Assembly: GCA_003164035.1 (NCBI GenBank)
Contig: PLRS01000154.1
Location: forward strand, 1-64,000
Direction of reading: 5' to 3'
Source: Bryobacterales bacterium
Lineage (GTDB): Bacteria > Acidobacteriota > Terriglobia > Bryobacterales > Bryobacteraceae
Length of the DNA: 64,000 nt
Part shown: positions 41,851-50,900 of the stretch, piece by piece
How the letters are laid out: the number at the start of each line of letters is the position of its first letter
Numbering within the stretch: the first letter of the stretch is position 1
Program-made: the position numbers and the translations under genes
The notes under the pieces: model-generated
Seen by the model: only the letters and a program-made list of their open reading frames with translations
The model's database searches: none
Told to the model about the DNA's origin: nothing

Positions 41851-43965
41851 ATGGCGCGGCCCACGCGCCGGGATGAGTCCCGGCGTGGCAGACTGAGAGT
41901 CCGCTCCACGATAATCGCCGCCTTGCTGGCTTTCTGTCTCCCCCTTTCCGCCCAAACCCTCGATCAGGCCGAAGCCTTATGGAAGGCCCGACGCTACCAG
42001 GAGGCCAACGAAGTTTTCAAAACGCTGGTCGCCGCCCATCCCGAGAATGCCCACTACCGCGTCCGTTGGGGCAGGATGTACCTGGACCATTGGCAGGCAC
42101 CGGACGCCGAGGGGCTTTTCGACGAGGCGCTGAAGCTCGATCCGAAATCCGCCGAAGCCGCACTGGGCAAGGCGCTGGTGGCATCGGAATCTTTCGCGGG
42201 TGCGGCCGCCGAGCTGGCGCGACGCGCGCTCGAGCTCGATCCGAAGCTGGTGGAAGCGCAGGAACTGCTGGCGCGGCTGGCTCTCGAAGACGGCGATCGG
42301 GAGAAAGCGGCGGTGGAAGCGCACCGGGCGTTGGCTCTCGATCCCCAGTCCGTCCAAGCCAAGGCGATTCTCGCGTCCATCGACTGGCTCGACGACAAGA
42401 AAGATTCACCCTGGGATCCCAAAGCCGCGCGCGGCTATGAAACCGCCGGGCATTTCTTCATGCTCAATCGGCGCTACCTGGAATGCGTGGCCTTTTATCG
42501 CAAGGCGCTGGCTCTCGATCCGAGCTTGTACTCCGCGCAGTCGCAGCTCGCCATCAACCTCATGCGCCTGGGCCAGGACCAGGAAGCTCAGTCGCTGCTG
42601 AAAGATTGCTGGGATCACGATTTTCAGGACTACGCCACCGCCAATTCGCTCAAGCTGCTCGATACCTTCAAAGACTACGTCACCTTTCGCACCGCCCGCA
42701 CGATTTTGAAGCTTCAAAAGAAGGAAGCCGACTTACTGCATCCCTACTTCGAAACCGAGATGGAGCGCGTCATCGCCACCTACGAAAAGAAATACCGGTT
42801 TCATTTGCCGGGGCCGGTGCAGGTTGAGGTCTATCCCAATCACGACGACTTCGCCGTGCGAACCGCGGGCATGCCTGGGCTGGGCATCCTGGGCGTGACG
42901 TTCAACATGGTGGTCGCGATGGACAGCCCGTCGGGCCGGCCGCCGGGCAGTTTCCATTGGGCCTCCACTCTATGGCACGAAATGAGCCATGTCTTTACCC
43001 TGACCATGACTCAATCCCACGTGCCTCGCTGGTTTACCGAGGGCATCGCGGTACATGAGGAGACGGCGGCCTCGCCGGAGTGGGGCGACCGGCTGGGGCC
43101 GGAGGAAATCGCCGCCATCGAGCACAAACAACTTCTGCCGGTGGCGGATCTCGATCGCGGCTTCGTGCATCCTAAAAGCGACAGCCAGGTGGTCGTGAGC
43201 TATTTCCAGGCCGGCAAGATCTGCGACTTCATCACCGAGAAGTGGGGATGGGATACGATCCTGGCCATGCTGGCCGATTTCGCGCACAACCAGGAAACCG
43301 GCGCAGTGATTCAAAAAGAACTCAAAATCCCGCCCGAAGAGTTCGACAAACAGTTTCTGGCCAAGCTGGAAGGCGAGACCCGGAAAATCGCCGAGAACTT
43401 CGATCGCTGGCGCGCGGCGGCTCGCCAGGTCAACGAAATGGAGAAGAACAAAGATTACGACGGCGCCATCAAGCTCGGGACCCAGTTTCGCGACGTCTAT
43501 CCGGAATTCGTGGAAACCGGCAGCCTGTACGAGGCGCTGGCGGAAGCCGACATGGCCAAACTGGACAAGCCGGCGGCCATCGGCGAATGGGAGCGCTACG
43601 TACACATGGGCGGGCGCAATCCCGAGACTTTCGAAAAGCTGGCCGGTGCCCTGATGGAATCGGGCAAGGGCAAGGAAGCCGCCGACATACTCAATCGCTT
43701 GAACTGGATCTACCCGGAAGACAACCTGCTGCACCAGCGCCTGGGCGGATTGTGGCTGGACGAAGGGAACGCCGCGGGAGCAGTGACGGAATTCCGCGCG
43801 CTGGTGAGCAACCACCCGGTGGACCGCGCCGAGGCCCATTACGAGCTGGCCCGCGCCTACAACCAGAACCGCCAGCGCGATCAGGCGCGCGACGAAGTGC
43901 TGGCGGCGCTCGAGATCGCTCCGGACTTCAAACCGGCGCAGAAGCTGTTTCTGGAACTGCAATAA
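41851..43965 (+). CDS. Exported TPR protein with gluzincin-type (HExxH) metalloprotease domain
   Basis: About 704 residues. After a signal-like segment (STIIAALLAFCLPLSAQ, near 41905) come tetratricopeptide repeats (LDQAEALWKARRYQEANEVF, AAALGKALVASESFAGAAA-like units) to about residue 240. A peptidase domain follows with LWHEMSHVFTLTMTQSHVPR (HExxH near residue 375) and WFTEGIAVHEE (third ligand Glu), and C-terminal TPRs end it. It may act in the periplasm with the MoxR/VWA proteins. ATG 41851 lies just before REP copy B6 and would give a repeat-encoded, Arg-rich n-region (MARPTRRDESRRGRLRVR). The open frame continues upstream to 40957 through repeats and antisense RAYT, which I do not credit. 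Confidence 0.75.
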   Translation: MARPTRRDESRRGRLRVRSTIIAALLAFCLPLSAQTLDQAEALWKARRYQEANEVFKTLVAAHPENAHYRVRWGRMYLDHWQAPDAEGLFDEALKLDPKSAEAALGKALVASESFAGAAAELARRALELDPKLVEAQELLARLALEDGDREKAAVEAHRALALDPQSVQAKAILASIDWLDDKKDSPWDPKAARGYETAGHFFMLNRRYLECVAFYRKALALDPSLYSAQSQLAINLMRLGQDQEAQSLLKDCWDHDFQDYATANSLKLLDTFKDYVTFRTARTILKLQKKEADLLHPYFETEMERVIATYEKKYRFHLPGPVQVEVYPNHDDFAVRTAGMPGLGILGVTFNMVVAMDSPSGRPPGSFHWASTLWHEMSHVFTLTMTQSHVPRWFTEGIAVHEETAASPEWGDRLGPEEIAAIEHKQLLPVADLDRGFVHPKSDSQVVVSYFQAGKICDFITEKWGWDTILAMLADFAHNQETGAVIQKELKIPPEEFDKQFLAKLEGETRKIAENFDRWRAAARQVNEMEKNKDYDGAIKLGTQFRDVYPEFVETGSLYEALAEADMAKLDKPAAIGEWERYVHMGGRNPETFEKLAGALMESGKGKEAADILNRLNWIYPEDNLLHQRLGGLWLDEGNAAGAVTEFRALVSNHPVDRAEAHYELARAYNQNRQRDQARDEVLAALEIAPDFKPAQKLFLELQ
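41865..41909 (-). repeat. REP family B, RAYT-flanking copy (B6, inverted; inside the TPR-protease start)
   Basis: GCGCCGGGATGAGTCCCGGC then GTGGCAGACTGAGAGTCCGC and TCCAC. B5 and B6 form the second inverted pair. This copy is read through as codons of the putative signal peptide. Confidence 0.92.
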
Positions 43966-45002
43966 TGATGGGAACTCAAATGTCGACTACCGCGACCCAG
44001 CTTGACCCGGAAGTATTGAAGACGCGCATCGAGCGTTTCCGCCAGGTGCAATCCGACATCGTGACGCAGGTGCGGCGCGTGATCGTGGGGCAGGAGGAGG
44101 TGCTGGAACAGGTCATGATCGGCCTGTTCGTGGGCGGCCATTGCCTCATCACCGGCTTGCCCGGCACCGCCAAAACCCTGCTGGTGCGCACGCTCGCGCA
44201 AACCCTCGGCCTGGTGTTCAAACGCATTCAGTTCACCCCCGACCTGATGCCCAGCGACATCACCGGCACCGACATCATCGAAGAAGACCCGGCCACGGGC
44301 CGCCGCACCTGGACCTTCGTGGAAGGGCCGATTTTCGGCAACATTCTGCTGGCCGACGAAATCAACCGCACCCCGCCCAAGACGCAAAGCGCCCTGCTCG
44401 AAGCCATGCAGGAACGCGCCTGCACCGTGCGCGGCCATAACTACCTGCTGCCGGCGCCGTTCTTCGTGCTGGCCACCCAGAACCCCATCGAGCTGGAGGG
44501 TACCTATCCGCTGCCCGAGGCGCAGCTCGACCGCTTCCTGTTCAATACCGTGCTGGATTACCTCAGCGCCGACGAGGAGCTCGAAGTCGTCGACCTGACC
44601 ACCGTCACCACCATCCCCCACGCCGACCCCGTCACCAACGCCGAAGAGATCCTGGCGTTCCAGCAACTGGTGCGCATGGTGCCGATCGGCGAGAGCGTGG
44701 CGCGCTACGCGGTGGAGCTGGTTCGGGCCACCCGCCAGAAAGATCCATCGGCGCCCGATTTCGTCCAAAAATATGTCAACTACGGCGCCAGCGTGCGCGC
44801 CGCCCAGTTCCTGGTGCTGGCCGCCAAGGCCCGGGCGCTCATGAAGCGGCGCTATCACGTGACCTATGAAGATCTGCGGGCGCTGTATACGCCCGTTCTC
44901 CGGCACCGCATTCTGCTCAACTTCCACGCCGAATCGGACCGGGTGACGCAAGACGACATTCTGAAACGCCTGCTGGAGTGGAAGGGTACTCCGCGGGAAT
45001 AG
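43965..45002 (+). CDS. MoxR-family AAA+ ATPase
   Basis: A 345-residue MoxR ATPase: Walker [15 protein letters not shown], Walker [21 protein letters not shown] (with the MoxR-typical sensor-like NRTPPKTQ), sensor 1 [20 protein letters not shown], and LDRFLF. MoxR proteins act as chaperones that remodel or activate the VWA proteins encoded with them. The ATG at 43965 overlaps the TAA of the upstream gene; ATG 43968 or 43980 could also be used. It is followed after 10 bp by the DUF58 gene. Confidence 0.95.
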   Translation: MMGTQMSTTATQLDPEVLKTRIERFRQVQSDIVTQVRRVIVGQEEVLEQVMIGLFVGGHCLITGLPGTAKTLLVRTLAQTLGLVFKRIQFTPDLMPSDITGTDIIEEDPATGRRTWTFVEGPIFGNILLADEINRTPPKTQSALLEAMQERACTVRGHNYLLPAPFFVLATQNPIELEGTYPLPEAQLDRFLFNTVLDYLSADEELEVVDLTTVTTIPHADPVTNAEEILAFQQLVRMVPIGESVARYAVELVRATRQKDPSAPDFVQKYVNYGASVRAAQFLVLAAKARALMKRRYHVTYEDLRALYTPVLRHRILLNFHAESDRVTQDDILKRLLEWKGTPRE

Positions 45003-45012
45003 CCGGGCCCCC

Positions 45013-45906
45013 ATGCTGCAGCGATTTCTCGACCCCGCCACTCTCGCTTCCATTTCCGGGCTGGACCTTGTAGCCAAGACCGTGGTGGACGGGTTCGTGG
45101 CCGGATTGCACCGTTCGCCGGACTTCGGCTTTTCCCAGGAATTCGCCGAGTACCGCGCCTACACTCAGGGCGACGATTTGCGCCACGTGGATTGGAACGT
45201 GTTCGCGCGCACCGACCGTTGCTATCTGAAGCGTTACCGCGGCGAAACCAACACGCGCCTGCTGGTGCTGCTCGATACTTCCGGGTCGATGGGATACGGT
45301 TCGGGCAGCATCACCAAGATCGACTACGCCCGCTACGTGGCGGCCTCGCTGGTGTATATGGCCAGCTCGCTGCAGCGCGATGCCGCCGGGCTGATCGTGT
45401 TCGATGAAGACGTGGCCGATTACGTCGCGCCTTCCACCCGCCAGGGCCAGCTCTTCCGCCTGTTGCATGCCATCGAAAAGGTCCAGCCCAGCGCGCGCAC
45501 CGATTTCACCAAGCCTTTTATCCACTTTCAGAATTTCCTCCATCGCCGCGGCATCGTGGTGGTGATTTCCGATTTTTACGCCGACCCGGATTCCATTGTC
45601 CGCACCATCGAGCCGCTCCGCTACCGGGGCAACGAAGTGATCCTGTTTCATACCTTGGACCCGCAGGAAATCGCCCCCAAATTCCGCCAGCCGGTGCTCT
45701 TGGTGGACATGGAAAACGCAGCCGAGCAAATGGAAGTCTCGCCCGAGTACGCGCGCCACGAATACCGGGCGCGAGTGGACGCGCACCTTTCGAACCTGCG
45801 GGACAAGGCGCGCGGGGCGGGCCTGGATTATTTCCTGATGGATACGGGCCGGCCGCTCGATGAAGGCTTGCGCGAATACCTGGCCATCCGTAGGAGGATG
45901 CTGTAA
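45013..45906 (+). CDS. DUF58 protein with VWA-like fold
   Basis: A 297-residue protein. The DUF58 signature is FSQEFAEYRAYTQGDDLRHV followed by DWNVFARTDRCYLKRYR; LLVLLDTSGSMGYGSGSITK (DxSxS MIDAS) and GIVVVISDFYADPDSIVRTI follow. DUF58 proteins pair almost invariably with MoxR, encoded just upstream. The product is soluble by sequence. Its stop abuts the next ATG (45907) directly. Confidence 0.95.
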   Translation: MLQRFLDPATLASISGLDLVAKTVVDGFVAGLHRSPDFGFSQEFAEYRAYTQGDDLRHVDWNVFARTDRCYLKRYRGETNTRLLVLLDTSGSMGYGSGSITKIDYARYVAASLVYMASSLQRDAAGLIVFDEDVADYVAPSTRQGQLFRLLHAIEKVQPSARTDFTKPFIHFQNFLHRRGIVVVISDFYADPDSIVRTIEPLRYRGNEVILFHTLDPQEIAPKFRQPVLLVDMENAAEQMEVSPEYARHEYRARVDAHLSNLRDKARGAGLDYFLMDTGRPLDEGLREYLAIRRRML

Positions 45907-47913
45907 ATGGGCTTTCTCACGCCATGGTTTCTGGGCGGGATGGTGGCGGTGGGGCTGCCCGTGTGGCTGCACCTGCTGCGCAAGCACCGCTCCACGCCGC
46001 TGCCCTTCAGCTCGCTGATGTTCTTCGAGCGGCGGACGCAGAGCTCCATCAAGCACCGGCGGCTGCGGTACCTGGTTCTGTTTTCGCTGCGCGCGGCGCT
46101 GGTGGCGCTGCTGGTGCTGGCGTTCGCGCATCCGTATATAGAGCAAAAGCTGGTGCCGCAATCGCGCGCCGGCGAAGTGGCCGTGGTGGCGATCGATAAT
46201 TCGCTGAGCATGCGCGCGGCGGACCGGCTGGCGCAGGCAAAGTCGATGGCCAAATCGGTAGTGCGCGGAATGCGCCTTGGCCAGCGCGGGCAGGTGCTCG
46301 CGTTCGGCGCGCGAGTGGAGGCGTTGAGCGAAGTCACCGACGACAAAAGCGCCCTCGGTGCGGCCATCGACGCGGTGCGCCCATCGGATACGCGCACCTC
46401 GTTCGCCGAGCTGGTGCGGGCGGTGAAGTCGATCGCGCAATCGCTCGCCGTGCCGCTCGACGTGCACCTCTATTCCGACATGCAGCAGACCGGCATGCCG
46501 GCCAATTTCAACGATCTGCGTTTGGGCGACCGCGTACGCCTGGAGCCGCATCCGCTGGTTTCCGGCGCGACAGCCAACTTCGCGGTGGAAAACGTGGTGG
46601 CGCCGCATCGCGTCTACGATGGCAACAAGAACCGCGTGCTGGCCACGGTGATCGGCTACGGCACAAGCAGGGCCCTCCGCACGGTTACGCTGGAGCTCAA
46701 CGGGCGCGCCATCGAATCGAAGCGCGTCGAAGTTCCCGAAAACGGCCGCGCCACGGTGGAATTCGCTTCGCTCGAAGTGCCTTACGGGTACAACAAAGGC
46801 GACGTGCACATCGATGGCGCCGACGCGCTGGCGGCTGACGACGTTTTTTACTTTTCCGTGGAGCGATCCGACGCCCGCCATATCCTGTTCGTCCACGCGC
46901 CCGATAACACTCGCGGACTGCTGTATTTTCAGGCTGCGCTGGAGGCCAACGGCCAGCACGGTTTCGCCGTCGACCCGGCCACCCCGGACCAGGCCGCCAA
47001 TTTGTCGCCGGACAAATACGCCTTCGTCGCGATCTCCGATGCGGGCGTGCTGCCGGCCGGTTTCGAAACCGCGCTGAAGGAATACGTAAACCGCGGCGGC
47101 GCGGTGCTGGTGGTGCTGGGACACACTTATACGGCTCGCGACAAAGTGCCGGTGGGCGGATTGACCATTACCGGAACGCGCTATGCCCCAAGGGAAGGCG
47201 ACCGCTTCCAGACGGCGGCGGCGCTCGATACGTCCCACCCCGCCATTCAGCAGGACAATCGCTGGGACGACGTGAAATTTTACCGCGCCATCGGCGTGGA
47301 CCCGGCCGGGGCGCGCGTCGCGGCGCGGCTCACCGACGATACGCCGCTGGTCATCGACCGGCAGCAGGGAAGCGGCCACGTGCTGGTGTTCGCTTCCACT
47401 TTCGACAACCTGGACAACGATTTTCCGCTGCACGCGTCGTTCGTTCCCTTCATCCAGCAGACGGCCAATTACCTGGGCCGTATGGATAGCGGGCAGGCCA
47501 GCGTAACGGTCGGGTCGTTCGCCGAATTGAGGGAAGCGGAGGCGAAGGGCGCAGCGGTGGAGGTGCTCGATCCCACCGGCGAGCGCGCGCTTTCCCTCGC
47601 CGAGGCGGTCAAAGCGCGGAACATCCAATTCCTGATGATGGGCTTCTACGACATTCGCCGGCCCAACGGCCGCAACGAAATGGTAGCCGTGAATGGCGAT
47701 CGCCGCGAGAGCGATCTGAGGCCGGCACCCCAGGAGACCCTCGGTTTGTGGCAGAATACAGCCAACGGCAATGTGGAGGCCGGGAGCGCGGCGGCGTCCG
47801 GGCAGAAGCCGCTTTCCCTGTGGTGGTACGTGATGCTGGCGGTGTTGGCGGTGTCGATTGCGGAAACCCTGTTGGGCAACCGGCACCTGTCGGTGGATCA
47901 GGAGGCGGGATGA
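45907..47913 (+). CDS. BatA-type membrane protein with VWA domain
   Basis: A 668-residue protein. The BatA N-terminal double-anchor domain is clear (FLTPWFLGGMVAVGLPVWLH, RSTPLPFSSLMFFERRTQSS, LVLFSLRAALVALLVLAFAH), then a VWA domain with MIDAS VVAIDNSLSMRAADRLAQAK. A further segment (FAVDPATPDQAANLSPDKYA, YVNRGGAVLVVLGH) resembles the amidotransferase-like part of the gene at 37606, and a C-terminal helix (LWWYVMLAVLAVSIAETLL) ends it. Both VWA proteins are probably periplasmic-facing partners of the MoxR ATPase. The stop overlaps the DUF4175 start (ATGA). Confidence 0.88.
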   Translation: MGFLTPWFLGGMVAVGLPVWLHLLRKHRSTPLPFSSLMFFERRTQSSIKHRRLRYLVLFSLRAALVALLVLAFAHPYIEQKLVPQSRAGEVAVVAIDNSLSMRAADRLAQAKSMAKSVVRGMRLGQRGQVLAFGARVEALSEVTDDKSALGAAIDAVRPSDTRTSFAELVRAVKSIAQSLAVPLDVHLYSDMQQTGMPANFNDLRLGDRVRLEPHPLVSGATANFAVENVVAPHRVYDGNKNRVLATVIGYGTSRALRTVTLELNGRAIESKRVEVPENGRATVEFASLEVPYGYNKGDVHIDGADALAADDVFYFSVERSDARHILFVHAPDNTRGLLYFQAALEANGQHGFAVDPATPDQAANLSPDKYAFVAISDAGVLPAGFETALKEYVNRGGAVLVVLGHTYTARDKVPVGGLTITGTRYAPREGDRFQTAAALDTSHPAIQQDNRWDDVKFYRAIGVDPAGARVAARLTDDTPLVIDRQQGSGHVLVFASTFDNLDNDFPLHASFVPFIQQTANYLGRMDSGQASVTVGSFAELREAEAKGAAVEVLDPTGERALSLAEAVKARNIQFLMMGFYDIRRPNGRNEMVAVNGDRRESDLRPAPQETLGLWQNTANGNVEAGSAAASGQKPLSLWWYVMLAVLAVSIAETLLGNRHLSVDQEAG

Positions 47914-50900
47914 AACCTTTGGATCGCTTGTCCGGCTATTTGAGCGCACTGGAACGGCGGCTTCGGCTGCTGGCGGTGGCGCGAGGGGTTGCGGAGTGCG
48001 CCGCGGCGGCATTGGTGCTGACCGTGGTCGCGGTACTGGCCGCCAATCATTTTTCCTTTTCCGCGCCGAGCGTCACCGGCGCCCGCGTCTTCCTGTTCCT
48101 GGGGCTGGCCGTCGCCCTGGCCGCGGCCTTGATCGTGCCGCTGATCCAGCTCAACCGGCGGCGTGCCGCGCGAACCGCCGAGCGGCGCTACCCGCAGTTC
48201 GAGGAACGCCTCCTCACCTTCACCGAGCGTCTGGAACATAACGACCAGGATCCGTTTCTGCCCTTGCTGGCCGCCGATACGCTGCGCGTGGCCGAACAGG
48301 CGCAGCCGCGCGAAGTAGCGCGCACGTCCTGGATTTTCAGTTTCTCCTCGGCCGCCGCGGCATCCGCGCTGGTACTGATCTGGCTGGCCACCTCCGGGCC
48401 GGGTTTCCTCGGCTATGGCACTTCGCTGCTCTGGGGCGGCCTGCCGAAGGGCTCCATGAAGCCGTTCTACGCCATCCAGGTGGATCCCGGAAATCGCACC
48501 ATCCGCAAACGTGCCGACCAGGTGATCTCCGCGAACTTGACCGGTTTCAGCTCGCCCAAAGTACGCCTGTTCGCCAAGTACGGCAGCGCATCGGCGTGGG
48601 AGCAGACCGAAATGTCGCCGCAACCGGGCGGCGCCGGCTACCAGTTCCTGCTTGCGGGTGTGCCGGAATCGCTGGATTATTACGTGGAAGCGGGCGGGGT
48701 CCGCTCGGAGACGTACAAACTCAAGGTGGTGGACCTGCCGGCGGTGAAAAGCATTCGCGTGACCTATCGTTTCCCGGCGTGGATCGGCATCGGCGACGTG
48801 GTGGAAGACCCCGGCGGCGACCTGCGGGCGGTTGCCGGAACCAGGGCGGATGTGGTGGTGCGCACGGATCGGCCGCTCTCGAGCGGTGTCATCCTGCTCG
48901 ACGATGGCACCAAACTGGAGCTGAAGCCCGCGCCCGATGGAACAGCGGTGGCGACGGTGGCAATTGACAAGGACGGCATGTATCACGTGGCCGCCATCGA
49001 GGGCGGCGAGGATGTTCGCCTCGGCGAGGATTATTTCATCGAAGCGCAGAAGGATCAGCCGCCGGAAGTCGCCATCACCCGTCCGGGCCGCGATTTCAAG
49101 GCTAGCCCGATTGAAGAAGTCACCGTCGCGGTAAACGCCAAAGACGATTTCGGCCTCAAGGCCGTGGACCTGCACTATTCGGTGAACGGCGGCGCGGAGA
49201 AAACTCTGCCCCTGCTCAATAGCAAAGACGGCAAGACCTCCGCCGGCACAACTACGCTGGCCCTGGAGGATTTCAAAGCCGTGCCGGGCGACGTGATCAG
49301 CGTGTACGCCACGGCCAAGGACGCGCGGCAGTCTTCCTCCACGGATATGTTCTTTATCGAGGCCCAGCCGTTCGAGAAGAACTATACCCAATCGCAGCAA
49401 ATGGGCGGCGGTGGCGCCGGCGGCGATCAGGGCGACCCGCAGAGCCAGATCTCCGAGCGGCAGAAGGAAATCGTCACCGCGACCTTCAATCAGCTCAAAG
49501 GGAACGGCGCCAAAGGGACGGACGCCGAGAACGCCGCCTTCCTGTCTTCGGTGCAATCGAAGCTGCGCGACCAGACCAAGTCGCTGAGCGACCGCATGAG
49601 GGCGCGCCAGTTGGAAGAGGCCGGCGATTCGTTCAAGAGTTTTGTGACCGACATGGACAAGGCCGTGGAGGCCATGGGACCGGCGGCCGAAAACCTGAAA
49701 GGCCGGAAATGGCAGGGTGCGCTGGCGCCGGAGCAGCAGGCGCTGCAATATCTGCTGCGCGCCGAAGCCACCTTCCGCGATATTCAGGTGGCTTTCGGGC
49801 AACAGGGCGGCAGGGGCGGCGGCGGTGGGAATAGCGCCTCCCGCGATATGGAAGGCTTGTTCGACCTGGAGCTCGATACCGAAAAGAACCAATACGAAAC
49901 CGGCTCTTCCGCGGCTCAAGCCGCCGATCAACGGCAGAAACAGATCGACGAAGCGCTCGAAAAGCTCAAACAGTTGGCCAGGCGCCAGCAGGAACTGGCC
50001 GAACAGCAGCGCCAGAATCCGCAACAGACTTCCGAGCGGCGCTGGCAGCAGGAGATGCTGCGGCGCGAGGCCGAACAATTACAGCAGCAGATGCAGCAAC
50101 TGGCGCAGAACCAGGGCAGCCAGCTCAGCCGTAACGGCCAGCAGGGGCAGCAACAGCAAGGCCAGCAGGGGCAATCGGGTCAACAGGGACAACAAGGCCA
50201 ACAAGGCCAACAGGGGCAGCAAGGGCAATCCGGGCAATCCGGGCAATCCGGGCAATCCGGGCAATCCGGACAGCAAGGGCAGCAGGGACAGCCTGGCAAA
50301 CCGGGCCAGCAAGGTCAATCGGCACAATCGGGCCAATCCGGCCAGCAGCAGGGCAATGACTCACGCACGCGCGGCGCGGATGCCCAGCAACTCCGGCAGA
50401 CCATCGACCGTCTGCAGCAGGCGCTCGAGGATATGCGGCAATCGGCCGATTCGCGAACCGCCGGAACGCCGCAGGGCGAAGCCGGAGCCAAGCGCGCCGC
50501 CGACCGGCTGCAGGAAGCCGAACAGATGTTGAATGGTCTGCGCAGCCAGCAATCCAGCAGCGAAGTCGGCGACCTGGCCCAACAGGCCGGGGAGTTGGCT
50601 CGCAAGCAGCAGGAATTCGAAGGCCAGATGCGGCGCAGTTTTGGGCCGCAGAACACCGGCGTGACGCGCCAGCAGGCCGAACAACTGGCCGGCCGGAAAG
50701 ACGCCGAACTGGAGGATCTCAAGCGGCTGGAACAGCAGATGCAAAGCTCCGTGCGCAGCCTGATGAGCGGTAACCGGCCGGCTTCCACCAAGATGCGGGA
50801 CGCGTTGGCAGGAGTGCAGCAGCAGGACGTAGAACGCGCCATGCAGCGCAATTCCGGCTGGATCCGCAACGGCATGGGCGAGTACGCCGCCATGAGCGAG

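Noticed and set aside
44917-48012. 1031-codon minus-strand frame
   Set aside because: Antisense to the DUF58 and BatA-type genes, whose motifs are clear; composition is that of a shadow frame.
50150-50350. CRISPR-like spaced repeats
   Set aside because: The repeats are contiguous 9-bp codon units inside a reading frame, without spacers or cas genes.
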